Origin: Rudaea sp. 3F27F6
GTDB lineage: Bacteria > Pseudomonadota > Gammaproteobacteria > Xanthomonadales > Rhodanobacteraceae
Direction: 5' to 3'
DNA: 64,000 nucleotides
Assembly (NCBI RefSeq): GCF_005503555.1
Contig: NZ_SCNG01000001.1
Coordinates: 868,001-932,000, forward strand
Both the position numbers and the translations under genes were made by a program. Shown piece by piece: positions 1 through 9,504 of this stretch. Position 1 is the stretch's first letter. Every line of letters begins with the position of its first letter. Below the pieces are notes generated by a model. That model was not told the origin of the DNA. It made no database searches and was given only the letters and a program-made list of their open reading frames with translations.

Positions 1-2702
1 AGAGGATCAGTGATCGAGGCGATTTGGTTATAGTCCGAGGTGTAGGTATAGGTAACGATCGCTGCATTCGCCGTGCCTGCTAGCGCCGTAATGCTGGCCA
101 CGTTGCCGAGCGTATCGTACGCATATGTCGTCACACGTCCGAGCGGGTCAGTTTGCGATGAGACCAAACCCGAAGCGGCCCGACTATAACTGGTGGTTTG
201 CGCGAGAGACGTCCCATAACCTCGGGTAACAGCCAAGGGATAGCCACTCACGGAGTCGAACGTGTAGTAGTCGCTGTTGCCGTTCGGCTTGGTCACCTGC
301 GTGGCCGTGACGTTGTTGCCCGAGGTCGTATACGAGAAACCGTATGAGGTTCCGTCCGCCAGCGTCTGTCGCGAGACTCGCCGCCAACTTATGCCATTGC
401 AAGGACCAAACGCCGGGCAGTTCTGGCTGTAATAGTCGTTGGTCAGGTACGTATTCCCCTTTCGATCCTGCATGGTTGTCCTGAGCGTGCAGCTGAACCC
501 GCTGCAATTTCTATAAGTATACTTTTCCGTCGTATTGTCAGGATATGTCACCGTACCCAGAGCCGTGGTTCCGGTAGACGTGCCGTCGAACATCGTTGCG
601 TTGTAGGTGTATTTGACCACTCGCCCGGTGTTGTCTGTGGCAGTCGCAATGCGATTGCTGGTGTCGTAGGAAAAGGCCAACGTGCGGCCGCTCGGAGAAG
701 TGATTTGGTTGATCAGCCCCGCGTTGTAGCTGTACTGGGTTTGATTGCCGAAGCGATCTTTGGTCCATTGGAGCCTGTTGGGTGCGTGTGCCTCGAATGC
801 ATACTGAAATCCGCTGCGTAGCGTCACCAGCCAATATCCGAGGAACTGCAATTTGGCTCCGTAGTAGCCAGTGGCGCTCTTCGTATGAGTCCAAACCGTA
901 CCACTGAACGGATACGTCGCTGTCCCTGCAGTCAAGTCGAAGGCGATGCCCTGGCCGCAATCCAAAACGAGTTGAGGCTGGGTGTAACTGCCATCGCTGC
1001 TGTAGAGATGCATGCCGAAGTTTGAACTGCTACCGACACCAAAGGCGTGCGAAACGGTATCTGCGGAATTGAAGGACCGCTTCAGCACCAGCGGCACGAC
1101 GTCGTTTATGACCAAGTCGGCCCATTCGTGATAGAAAATGCCGGTTTGCAGATCAATCGGATCCGCCGCGCAGGCGCCACCTGGGCGATTCGCAGTAGGT
1201 GGCTCACTGTTGCCCAGAGACGCGCCCGCTCCTACAGTCCACACCAACGATACGCCCGGATCAGGGGCAAGATGTTTGGCATCGTCGGTGACGTGACCTC
1301 CACCGTACATTTTCCATCCGGCCTGAACGTCGTAAACCCAGAAATTGCCCTGCGTGCGCGGCGCCGCCTTGCCGTAGTTCGGATACACGACACGAATGCC
1401 TTGCCCCGCCTGCGCAGTCAGCCCCTGAATGACTGCATCGCTTGGCTGGACCGTGAAGTACATCGGAAAATTATCAGGCAGCGGGAACGGAGCCCGATCC
1501 ACCGGCGTCGGCACGATCGCGATCTTGGTCAGCACCTTGCCTTCTCGATCGCGCAATACCGTGCCGGGCGGAATATGAACCTCCAGTCCCGGCATATCGG
1601 GATGCGTTACGACTACTTCCTGTGTAGTCGGTGCCGGCAGAGTCACTTCGTCTCGCGGAAGTACCCGCGGTAAATACATCACGAACGGCATATGGTTGAT
1701 CGCCTTCGCGCCGACATCCGCCCCGACCACGAAACGTCCGTACTGCTTTTGATCTTTTCCGGCACTGCGGCCATCGACGAACACTTCCTGCCGGCCTGCA
1801 GGCACGTCCTTGAGGACAAAGACGCCGTTGATGTCGGTTCGTACTTTGCGAGCGCCGATGCTGACCTCGACATTCGCAACCGGTTTTTCGTCGATCTGGC
1901 GGATTTGCCCTATCAGCGCTGTCGTGCCTGCTGGCAAAGCGCTTTCCATCGCCGAGGTATCCGGCAAGGTCGAACGCGCCTGGTAAAGACGCCAGTGCCC
2001 TCCCGTTGCATCGGGTATGTTGTCGTTGCCAGGATACCAGGCACCGTCGCGAATAAAGCTGTGTTCGCGACAGAGTTCGTCCGTCGCTCCCGGACAACCC
2101 TTGCCATCACCTGTCATCACGACGAGCGGCGGCTGGCCGGAGGATGCCCGCTGATCTGGAACCGTGCGACGGTTGCCGTCGCCGGCCAGCATCACGCTCG
2201 TGGCGGGACTGGCCTGGGTTGCAAAACCGGCAATCGTATCCGACAAAGGCGTTCCGTCCGCCGCGTGCAGACCTTTGACGAACAGCGTGTAACGCGAGCC
2301 CGGGTAGAGATCATCGGGCACTTGCACGAATGCCAGGCGCCCTTCGTTCGTCGCCATCACTTTCGCAGTTACAGGGCCCGTTGGCCCAATCAAAGTAACG
2401 GCATCGGTGTTCAGTTCGCGCACGTTAACCGGCTTGGCGAAGCGCAGCACTAGGGGGCCGTGCAAGGAGGCAGCAAGACTGCGGTCAGCCGGAAAGGTCG
2501 CAATCGCCTGCGCCGCATATTCGGCCGCGAGCTGCGGTTTCATACCCATTTTCGAAACGCGTGGGTCAAAATACGTGGCAGCGGCAAGTACTTTGCCCGA
2601 CGCATTCACGCCGCCCTCGATGCGCACCGTTCCATCCGCCTGCAAAATCGCGCTACCGGCCAAACGAATGTCGGACCCGCCCTTCACTGCAGCGGCTTTA
2701 TG
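1..2702 (-). CDS. RHS/YD-repeat protein, 3' continuation after an in-frame stop (partial, runs off left edge)
   Basis: The frame directly after the TGA at 2703-2705 stays in the same register as the upstream gene. I translated most of the line-length blocks down to base 1 and saw no further stop. It encodes a kelch-like motif ending YFDP, an Ig-like region, a carboxypeptidase-regulatory-like domain (about 1990-1760), and a typical RHS entry segment with ADPIDLQTGIFYHEWADL (about 1175-1120). YD-type repeats follow to the edge (for example YDTLGN, DPLGRVTTYAYD). This is the usual body of a large secreted RHS protein, whose beta-cage normally encloses a C-terminal effector; that C-terminus lies outside the window. 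No convincing ribosome site for re-initiation was seen after the stop, so this part is either silent, made by readthrough, or the stop is an error or recent mutation. Confidence 0.75.
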
Positions 2703-4694
2703 TCATGCAGGCTGCCACAACGCCGACGTACCGATCGGCGCGCCATCAGCGCCCCATCCTCCAGACAGGAGAATCTGACCGTCAGTCAGCACGGTCAGAG
2801 TATGACCTGCGCGAGCCTGCATGCCGAGTTCACCTGTCGGAGTAAACAGTTGGCTGGCCGGATCGAACCATTCGCCCGTAGGAATGACCTTGCCACGAGT
2901 ATCGACGCCGCCCCAGAGCAGCACCTGCCCACCGGGCATGGCCGTTGCCGATGCATAGCGCCGCGGCTCGGGGAGCGAGAGATTTTGTCGCTTAATCCCG
3001 TCGATCAAATAGGCCAGACCCTGCGCGCCGTGAATCTCCAGCGTGCGTCCATCCGCCAATAAGACGCGCTGAACTTCCGCCGAAGGAGGCAAGGAGAAAG
3101 CCATGCGCTCGGCGCGATTTTGAGCCGGTATGGCGACCGGTTTTTTCTGTGCAGATGGCAATCCGACATTGCTCGCCGTCGCCGAATTCTTGCCAGGAAT
3201 CGTTTTCGCCCCAACGGCCGCATTACCGCCACTTTTCTTTCCGGGCACCGTCGCAGCGATTAGACGCTCGGCGGTAGAGAACAGGCTGCGTACAGGTCGC
3301 GCCAGACTCGAGGTAAAAACACCCGTGACGGTCACGGCATAAAGATTGCCGTGATTGTCGTAACTGTATTGGCGCGCGTCCGTCGCATTGCTGGCCGCAA
3401 TGAGTTGGCCGTTGTTGTCGTACATGTAATTCATGACATTGGACGACGTCGGCGGAGCGCTGGGCAACCACCCGACCACGTCGGCAATCAGGTGCGTCGA
3501 GCCGTTGCTGTTGTACAAGGAAACCTGTCCGTTGGCCCCGACTTGCGCAATCACCAGACTCGGAATGACATTTCCCGCGTTGAAATTGATGTCCATCGCT
3601 TGCGGTGGACCGGAAGTCGTCCCCGTTCCCCAGGCGACCACATAACCGGCTGCAGTGGGAACCACGGCCGTTACGTTGAGTGCTACCGCTCCGACACCCG
3701 AACCGGGCACGCCGCCTCGACCTGCAACCGTCAGATTAAGCGTGCCGCCACTACCGACCGCTCCCTGGCCGACAAATTGGCCGTCAATCGTGGCCGTGCC
3801 CGGACGCGTATCCAATAACCTCGCCGGAACCAGTGGAACCAAGGTCGACGAGGACGAGAAAAATCCAACGACATCGACGATTAGATCGGTCGAACCCACG
3901 TTGTTATAGAGCGAAATCGCGCCCCCGGATCCGGGCGCCACGACCACAAGATTGGGAATCGTCTGACCGGCGATCAAATTGAGATTGGACGCATTGGGAC
4001 GAGCGTTGCCGGAGGGCCATGCGGTAATGAACGTCGAACCAGTCGGGCCGGTCCCCGTGACGTTCACCACGACCGCGCGGACCCCACTTCCGGGGACTCC
4101 GCCACGCCCCAGAACCGGCAGATTCAAGGTGCCGCCGGCGGCCACCGCGCCGCCGCCGGCGTACTGGCCATCCACCGTCGCCATTCCGGCTCGAGTATCG
4201 AGCAGGCGCGCCGGAGTCAACGGTGTCAGATCGGAATTCGACGGAAAATATCCCGCAACATCGGCGACCACATTCGCCGAACCACCGCCGGCATAGACAT
4301 AAATCGACACTTGGCCATTGGTTCCGACCTTGGCTATCACCTGGTTGGAAATGCTAAGTCCGGCGACGAAATTGAGATTGGAAGCATTAGGCAGGGGCGA
4401 GCCCGCGGGCCATGCTGTGAGAAAGCCCGCACCGGCCGGATTCGTCACCGTGATGTTCAATGCGACGGCGCTAACCCCGCTGGACGGAATTCCGGCACGC
4501 CCAAGCACCGTGAGATTTGTGGTCGACCAACTGGCAACCGGACCGGAACCCGCAAATTGACCGTCTACCGTCGTGTTGCCGGGGCGTGTGTCCAGAAGGC
4601 GTACGGGCACCATCGGAGCGTAAGTCTGTGCTGAAACCAGACTCGCAAACAGCAACCCAACAAAAAACACCACACACCTGATCAGCTTGCCCAT
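2703..4694 (-). CDS. Secreted RHS-family protein, N-terminal part (three RLLDTR domains, kelch motifs)
   Basis: A 663-residue open frame starting with a Sec signal peptide (MGKLIRCVVFFVGLLFASLV, cut near SAQ). Three homologous domains of about 130 residues follow, each opening with P-x-RLLDTR (residues about 30, 162 and 292) and closing with a V/I-x-DV-x-G-F/W motif. Next comes a short YD-like stretch (YSYDNHGNLYAVTVTG), a Lys/Ala-rich linker, and kelch-like blades with GGV and GGW motifs. The frame stops at TGA 2703-2705 in the middle of the kelch series, and the same frame continues immediately with another blade and an RHS body. Exported, probably cell-surface or released. The gene is divergent from the cytochrome c peroxidase. 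Composition looks less GC-rich than the neighbouring core genes. Confidence 0.8.
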   Translation of the reverse strand: MGKLIRCVVFFVGLLFASLVSAQTYAPMVPVRLLDTRPGNTTVDGQFAGSGPVASWSTTNLTVLGRAGIPSSGVSAVALNITVTNPAGAGFLTAWPAGSPLPNASNLNFVAGLSISNQVIAKVGTNGQVSIYVYAGGGSANVVADVAGYFPSNSDLTPLTPARLLDTRAGMATVDGQYAGGGAVAAGGTLNLPVLGRGGVPGSGVRAVVVNVTGTGPTGSTFITAWPSGNARPNASNLNLIAGQTIPNLVVVAPGSGGAISLYNNVGSTDLIVDVVGFFSSSSTLVPLVPARLLDTRPGTATIDGQFVGQGAVGSGGTLNLTVAGRGGVPGSGVGAVALNVTAVVPTAAGYVVAWGTGTTSGPPQAMDINFNAGNVIPSLVIAQVGANGQVSLYNSNGSTHLIADVVGWLPSAPPTSSNVMNYMYDNNGQLIAASNATDARQYSYDNHGNLYAVTVTGVFTSSLARPVRSLFSTAERLIAATVPGKKSGGNAAVGAKTIPGKNSATASNVGLPSAQKKPVAIPAQNRAERMAFSLPPSAEVQRVLLADGRTLEIHGAQGLAYLIDGIKRQNLSLPEPRRYASATAMPGGQVLLWGGVDTRGKVIPTGEWFDPASQLFTPTGELGMQARAGHTLTVLTDGQILLSGGWGADGAPIGTSALWQPA

Positions 4695-4817
4695 CTTTGC
4701 CTCCGGCGAAGATACTGCGGTTGACGTGCGATTGATTTTTATTTCAAGGCTGGACCCGACGAAGCCCGAATGAAATTTGAACTGTATTGATAGCTCGCTG
4801 TATGCGAATGTAAAAGA

Positions 4818-5918
4818 ATGTACTTCATAAATGCAGAAACGGTCTACTCACCAATGCCAACTGGTTCTCCAGCAATAAATCAGTCACATTTTTCGTGGGC
4901 TCGGATGGTTCTGATCGCACTACTAATGTGTGCGCCTGAGGTTAAAGCGGCTTCGTCGGAACAAGTGGAATTAGGCCGTGCATTATTCGGCTCGGCCGGA
5001 TTGAGCCGGGACGGCAGCGTCAGCTGTCAGAGCTGCCATCATCCCGATCACGCTTATGCCGATATCCAGGCGCGCTCAATCGGACTGAGCAACAAACAAG
5101 GCACGCGCAACGCACCGAGCCTTGTCGATGTGGCGCAGCGGCCGCTGTTGTTTTGGGATGGCCGACGAACGCGCTTGAGCGAAGCAGTGCTGGATCCGCT
5201 CGTCAATCCCGTAGAGATGGGTTGGCCTTCACTGAATGAGCTTGAGGCCAAGCTGCAGGCCGATCCGCAATGGCCTGCGCGCTTCAGAAAGGCGTTTCCT
5301 GAAGCCCAGGCAAAACCCACTTCAAATCAGATTGCCTCGGCTCTGGTCGCATTCCTGGCAACGCTAAAGAGCGAGGACAATCCGTTCGATCGGGCTCGGC
5401 AACAACAGACACCGCTGCCCGCACTCGCCGAGCAAGGAAAGGCACTCTTTCAAGGCAGCGCCCAGTGCGGTCAATGCCACTCGCTCGACGGGAAGGCGTC
5501 CTTCACCGATGAGGCCTTTCATCATTCGGGAATCAACGATCCGTCGCAGCAAGCCGGGCTTCCTCAGCTCGCGAAGACAGTCATGGACGTTGCGCTCACT
5601 GGCAACGCCTTGGCTGCCCGGCTGCTCAGTGATCCGCAGTGGTCGGCGCTCGGACGCTTCGCGGTCTCGCACCGTCCCGCCGATATCGGCGCTTTCCGCA
5701 CGCCTTCGCTACGCAATGTGGCCGTCACTGCGCCGTATATGCACGACGGCAGTATCGCCACACTCGAAGAAGCAGTCGACCACGAAATCTACTATCGCGG
5801 GCTGAACACTGGGCGGCCCATCAACCTGACCGTGCAGGAACGCCGCGCGCTTATAGCATTTTTACGCAGTCTGACTGATATGCAGTACGCCACCGCATCT
5901 TCAGGCACGAAACCCTAG
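4818..5918 (+). CDS. Di-haem cytochrome c peroxidase (CCP/MauG family)
   Basis: A 366-residue protein with two haem c sites, CQSCH at residues 70-74 and CGQCH at 217-221. It also has the family motif FWDGR (112-116) followed by NPVEMG, and a late MHDGS (308-312) whose Met is the usual distal ligand of the electron-transfer haem. In this family the periplasmic enzyme reduces hydrogen peroxide using electrons from small cytochromes or azurin; MauG-like members oxidise other substrates. The N-terminus is ambiguous: the first ATG leaves a 29-residue lead, while Met30 (base 4905) would give a compact signal peptide cut after VKA. It stands alone, divergent from the RHS gene, and no dedicated electron donor gene is adjacent. 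Confidence 0.88.
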   Translation: MYFINAETVYSPMPTGSPAINQSHFSWARMVLIALLMCAPEVKAASSEQVELGRALFGSAGLSRDGSVSCQSCHHPDHAYADIQARSIGLSNKQGTRNAPSLVDVAQRPLLFWDGRRTRLSEAVLDPLVNPVEMGWPSLNELEAKLQADPQWPARFRKAFPEAQAKPTSNQIASALVAFLATLKSEDNPFDRARQQQTPLPALAEQGKALFQGSAQCGQCHSLDGKASFTDEAFHHSGINDPSQQAGLPQLAKTVMDVALTGNALAARLLSDPQWSALGRFAVSHRPADIGAFRTPSLRNVAVTAPYMHDGSIATLEEAVDHEIYYRGLNTGRPINLTVQERRALIAFLRSLTDMQYATASSGTKP

Positions 5919-5996
5919 CAAGGCTGCGCGAATGCAACCGAATAAAATATTCGTCGCCAACGGCTTGATTGCGCGAGCGCCTCTCTTCGCGCTTCT

Positions 5997-6048
5997 CATC
6001 GACATCGATCCGGCACTCAACACAATAAATGCCGGATTTATGTCGATG
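5997..6048. terminator. Long imperfect palindrome between convergent genes
   Basis: CATCGACAT and ATCCGGCA are mirrored after a 14-base loop by TGCCGGAT and ATGTCGATG, giving 8 + 9 paired bases with a 2-by-2 mismatch. It sits between the convergent peroxidase (+) and decarboxylase (-) genes, where a bidirectional terminator is expected. There is no clear T-run on either strand, so terminator function is inferred from position only. Confidence 0.4.
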
Positions 6049-6165
6049 ACATTGGCGCTTCTCTCAGCCCTGCAAATTTCAATCGATAGGGCAACCTTGG
6101 CTTGGCGTTTTCGACTACGGCAGCCCAAACGAAATTCGTCGCGAGTTAATCGTCGAATCGATATT

Positions 6166-6906
6166 TCACTTTGCGAGGTAGTCGTGCACGACCTCGCCGT
6201 AAGGCAGCAGCAGATCGGCCTTGAGATGCACCGCGGAGAGCACTTCGCGCACCGGCAGGTCGGCGACCGGTGCCAGCGCGTGGGCGAACAGTTCGAGCGC
6301 ACCGGGGCCGGTCCACGCGCCTTTGAATTCCTTGCACTGCATCGAGTAGCGCACAAGTTCGCAGATGCGCGGGGTGCCGTCGACATGCGGCACGATCTTA
6401 AGCAGATAGGACGGCGCCTCCATGCTCGCGATCGCCTTGTTCTTATCCATCGGCGCGTACTTGTAGCCCATGGTGCCGCGCGCGACGGGCATGTCCGAAT
6501 AGCGCAGCTCGCCGACCAGGGTATCGCGATGCACTTTGAGGGTCGGCTCGCCGATCTTCTTCGGGAAGCCCCAGATCTCTCGCCCGCCCGCGGTCGGCGG
6601 ATGGTCGTCGAGGAACATCATGCGCACATATCCGCCCGCTTCGCCCTTGTACTTCACCGGAATTACCTGGCCCGATTCGGTGTAGTCGCCGAAGCCGGTC
6701 GAGTCGGGCATGCGGATGAATTCGTACTTCACCACCGGATCGGTCATCTCGAGCGGTGCCGGAATGATCTTCGCGAGCGCGTCCGGATCGGTGCGATAGG
6801 TGATGATCAAGTATTCGCGATTGACGAACAGATACGGCCCCGGCGGATACGCCGGATTGTCGATCGGCATGGCGAACGCGTTCTTGCGGATTTCGTCTTC
6901 GGTCAT
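6166..6906 (-). CDS. Acetoacetate decarboxylase family protein
   Basis: 246 residues from the ATG at 6906, the usual length for the family. The motif [12 protein letters not shown] at about 110-121 contains the paired lysines (116-117) that match the Schiff-base lysine pair of Clostridium acetobutylicum Adc, so the active site looks intact. The family decarboxylates acetoacetate to acetone and CO2 in the cytoplasm, but many proteobacterial members act on other beta-keto acids, so the substrate is open. The frame is open far upstream (to 8133), but that part is the antisense-like shadow of pgpA/thiL and was dropped. A gap of 95 bases separates it from pgpA and no clear Shine-Dalgarno was seen. 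It may be co-transcribed with the riboflavin/pgpA block. Confidence 0.82.
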   Translation of the reverse strand: MTEDEIRKNAFAMPIDNPAYPPGPYLFVNREYLIITYRTDPDALAKIIPAPLEMTDPVVKYEFIRMPDSTGFGDYTESGQVIPVKYKGEAGGYVRMMFLDDHPPTAGGREIWGFPKKIGEPTLKVHRDTLVGELRYSDMPVARGTMGYKYAPMDKNKAIASMEAPSYLLKIVPHVDGTPRICELVRYSMQCKEFKGAWTGPGALELFAHALAPVADLPVREVLSAVHLKADLLLPYGEVVHDYLAK

Positions 6907-7001
6907 GATGGGGGCTCGATGGGGAGGAGATCGAGAAACACGGCTCGGCACGGCCGCGTCATCGGTTTCGCGCTCGAGGGCGAACGCGAAAACTCGCCGC
7001 A

Positions 7002-7496
7002 CTATCCCACAAGCCGCGTTAAAACCGTCACCGCCGCCGCGGCATAAATACCGGCGAGCACGTCGTCGAGCATCACACCGAGACCGCCTTTCACCTGTCG
7101 GTCCGCCCAAGACACCGGCCAGGGCTTGGCGATATCGAATACGCGGAACAAAGCAAAGGCCACCACAGGCCACCACCACGCGAACGCTATCCACGCGAGC
7201 GGCGCCAGCGCGATCCATTGACCGACGAATTCGTCCCAGACTACGAAGCCTGGATCGTCGTCGCGCAGCGTGCTCACGACCCAGGCGCAGGCCCAGATAC
7301 CGAGCACGAAGGCGCAAGCGATGACGGCGACATACACAGGCCAGGGCAGCTCGCGCAGCGCAAACCATAGCAGTACGGCGGCGAGCGATCCCGCTGTGCC
7401 CGGCGCGACGGGACTGAGGCCCGAGCCGAAACCCGCCGCGATCCACCCAGCCGGGTGCGCAAGCAGAGCGCGCCGCTGTGCGCCGCTCAGGCTCAT
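7002..7496 (-). CDS. pgpA: Phosphatidylglycerophosphatase A
   Basis: 164 residues, the family length. Conserved blocks are all present: [16 protein letters not shown] (about 22-37), WDEFVGQW (85-92), [11 protein letters not shown] and [14 protein letters not shown], which carry the acidic and lysine residues of the PgpA fold. Membrane segments separate them. It removes the phosphate from phosphatidylglycerophosphate to make phosphatidylglycerol at the inner membrane. Its ATG overlaps the thiL stop by four bases (ATGA), so the two are translationally coupled, as is common after nusB-thiL in this group. Confidence 0.95.
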   Translation of the reverse strand: MSLSGAQRRALLAHPAGWIAAGFGSGLSPVAPGTAGSLAAVLLWFALRELPWPVYVAVIACAFVLGIWACAWVVSTLRDDDPGFVVWDEFVGQWIALAPLAWIAFAWWWPVVAFALFRVFDIAKPWPVSWADRQVKGGLGVMLDDVLAGIYAAAAVTVLTRLVG

Positions 7497-8455
7497 GCGC
7501 CGAAATGTTCCCAGCCGGCGCGACCGATGCGTACTTCGCCGCCTGCGCCGTTGCGCACGCGTATGCCGGGGTCCGCAACGATGCGGCCGATGCGCGTGGC
7601 GCCGCAGCCGCTACGTGCGAGATCGCTGAGCAACTCCGATGCGAGCGCTTCGGACGCGGTGAAGCACAATTCGTAATCGTCCCCGCCGCCAAGCTGCAAT
7701 GCGATGCGCGCTTCGTCGTCGAACAAGCCGAGCAAGGCCGGCGACGCCGGCAGCAGCTCGGCTTCGATCTCCGCACCGACGCCGCTGGCCGCGCAGATAT
7801 GGCCGAGATCGGCGAGCAGGCCGTCCGACACGTCGATGCAGGCATGCGCACGCCCGCGCAGCAGCAACCCTTGGGCAACGCGTGGCGTCGGCCGGTCGAG
7901 ACGATCGACGAGCGCCGTGCGCTGGCGCCCGTCATGCGCGGCATCGTGCAGCAGGCGCAAGCCTGCCGCCGCGTCGCCGAGCGTGCCGGTGACGAGCACC
8001 GCGTCGCCGGCCTGCGCGCCGTCGCGGCGCAAAGCCAGATGTTCGGGAACGAAGCCGTGCACGGTGACCGTGATCGCGAGCGGGCCCTGCGTCGTGTCGC
8101 CGCCGACGAGGGCCAGCTTGAATTCTCCTGCAAGTGCCGCGAAGCCGTCGGCGAACGCGGAAACCCATTCGCGGTCGGCCTGCGGCAGGGTCAAGGCCAG
8201 TGTCGCCCAAGCCGGCGTCGCACCCATCGCAGCGAGATCGGAAAGGTTGACCGCGAGTGCTTTCCAGCCGATGTCGCGCGGCGGCGTGTCCTTGGGAAAG
8301 TGCACGCCCGAAACCAGCGTATCGGTGCTGACCGCAAGCGCCTGCCCCGCCGGCACCGCAAGCAAGGCCGCGTCGTCGCCGATGCCGAGCCGTACGTCCT
8401 CGCGCGCGATCTCGCAGCGCGCGCGGATCAGGTCGATCAGGGCGAACTCGGCCAC
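7493..8455 (-). CDS. thiL: Thiamine-monophosphate kinase
   Basis: 320 residues with the ThiL signature GIGDDAALL near residue 24, DTLVSGVHF with the metal-binding aspartate, and [10 protein letters not shown] in the C-terminal half. It phosphorylates thiamine monophosphate to thiamine pyrophosphate in the cytoplasm using ATP and Mg. The start codon is GTG (8455-8453), one base after the nusB stop; the next gene pgpA overlaps its stop. This compact spacing indicates one transcript ribH-nusB-thiL-pgpA. Confidence 0.95.
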   Translation of the reverse strand: MAEFALIDLIRARCEIAREDVRLGIGDDAALLAVPAGQALAVSTDTLVSGVHFPKDTPPRDIGWKALAVNLSDLAAMGATPAWATLALTLPQADREWVSAFADGFAALAGEFKLALVGGDTTQGPLAITVTVHGFVPEHLALRRDGAQAGDAVLVTGTLGDAAAGLRLLHDAAHDGRQRTALVDRLDRPTPRVAQGLLLRGRAHACIDVSDGLLADLGHICAASGVGAEIEAELLPASPALLGLFDDEARIALQLGGGDDYELCFTASEALASELLSDLARSGCGATRIGRIVADPGIRVRNGAGGEVRIGRAGWEHFGA

Positions 8456-8456
8456 G

Positions 8457-8918
8457 TCAGGCGCGGGCGCTCGCCGCGTACTCGACGGGTCTGGCTTTGG
8501 CGGCGAGCTTGTCGAGGACGCCGTTGATGTAAGTGTGTCCGTGTTCGGCGCCGAAACGCTTGGTCACTTCGATCGCTTCGTTGATGACGACGCGATACGG
8601 CACGTCGATACGGTGCTGCAGCTCGTAGGCGGCAAGGCGCAGCGCGGCGCGCTCGATCGGATCGACCTGGGCCACTTCGCGGTCGAGATACGGCGCGAGG
8701 CTCGCGTCGAGCTCGGCGCAATGCACGTTGACGCCGCGCAGCAGGTCCTCAAAATAACCGAGGTCGGCGACTTCCATGTCCTGCTCGTGACGGAACTCTT
8801 CCATCACCTTGGCCATCGAATTGCCGCTCAGCTGCCAGGCATAGATCGCCTGCAGAGCGCGACGGCGCGCGCGCGAACGCGCGGCAAGGTCGATGCCGTC
8901 GGGGCGCGGCTTATTCAT
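8457..8918 (-). CDS. nusB: Transcription antitermination factor NusB
   Basis: 153 residues, all-helical, with the N-terminal [19 protein letters not shown] and a central region ending [13 protein letters not shown]. The last matches the conserved NusB helix that, with NusE (S10), binds boxA RNA for rRNA antitermination. The N-terminus overlaps the end of ribH by eight bases, the classic ribH-nusB arrangement in proteobacteria. Confidence 0.95.
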   Translation of the reverse strand: MNKPRPDGIDLAARSRARRRALQAIYAWQLSGNSMAKVMEEFRHEQDMEVADLGYFEDLLRGVNVHCAELDASLAPYLDREVAQVDPIERAALRLAAYELQHRIDVPYRVVINEAIEVTKRFGAEHGHTYINGVLDKLAAKARPVEYAASARA

Positions 8919-9435
8919 TGCGCCCGTCCTTGGCCGCGGCCGCCACAGAACGGCTGTCGAGGCCCGCGCTTTTCAATTTTTCGCATAAATCCACCATTTC
9001 CATTGCAGCGAGTGCGACTTCCTCGCCCTTGTTGCCGTGCGCGCCACCGGCACGCGCCTGCGCATCGGCATGGCGCTCGACCGCAAGCACGCCGTTGAGC
9101 ACGGGCACGCCATGGTCGAGTGCAACGCGCATCAGACCCTGCGCGCAATTGTCGGCGACGTGCTCGTAGTGGCGCGTGTCGCCGCGCACGACGCAGCCGA
9201 ACGCGAGGATCGCCGCATGCCTGCCCGCCCGGCCCAGTTCCGCCGCGACGGCAGGAATTTCCCAAGCGCCCGGCACGCGCACCAGATCGACGGCGTCATC
9301 GGCAACGCCGTGTTCGTGCAGCGCGCGGCGCGCGCCGTCGATGAGCACATCGACGATGCCCGGGTTCCAGCGGCTGGCGATGATCGCGAACCGCGCCGCC
9401 GCGACGGGGCGCAGTTCACCGGAATAATTTTGCAT
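8911..9435 (-). CDS. ribH: 6,7-dimethyl-8-ribityllumazine synthase
   Basis: 174 residues. Family landmarks are [10 protein letters not shown] at the N-terminus, [17 protein letters not shown], and HGNKGEE near the end. It condenses 5-amino-6-ribitylaminouracil with 3,4-dihydroxy-2-butanone 4-phosphate, the penultimate step of riboflavin synthesis, normally as an icosahedral or decameric assembly. It overlaps nusB. It is separated from ribBX by the DUF3300 gene at 9505-11220, which breaks the otherwise continuous riboflavin block. The C-terminal tail after the NKGEE motif is somewhat extended. Confidence 0.95.
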   Translation of the reverse strand: MQNYSGELRPVAAARFAIIASRWNPGIVDVLIDGARRALHEHGVADDAVDLVRVPGAWEIPAVAAELGRAGRHAAILAFGCVVRGDTRHYEHVADNCAQGLMRVALDHGVPVLNGVLAVERHADAQARAGGAHGNKGEEVALAAMEMVDLCEKLKSAGLDSRSVAAAAKDGRNE

Positions 9436-9504
9436 CGAGGAGAAATGAAGACGGCGCGGAGGATTCCGCGCCGTCTAGTTTACCGGAAGGCTGCCGTCGC
9501 CGGC

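Noticed and set aside
2703-2705. Selenocysteine recoding of the in-frame TGA
   Set aside because: No SECIS-like hairpin was recognised immediately downstream, and kelch/RHS proteins are not known selenoproteins.
6907-8133. Upstream extension of the decarboxylase frame to 8133
   Set aside because: Out-of-frame reading of pgpA and thiL; the family starts at MTEDEIRKN (6906).
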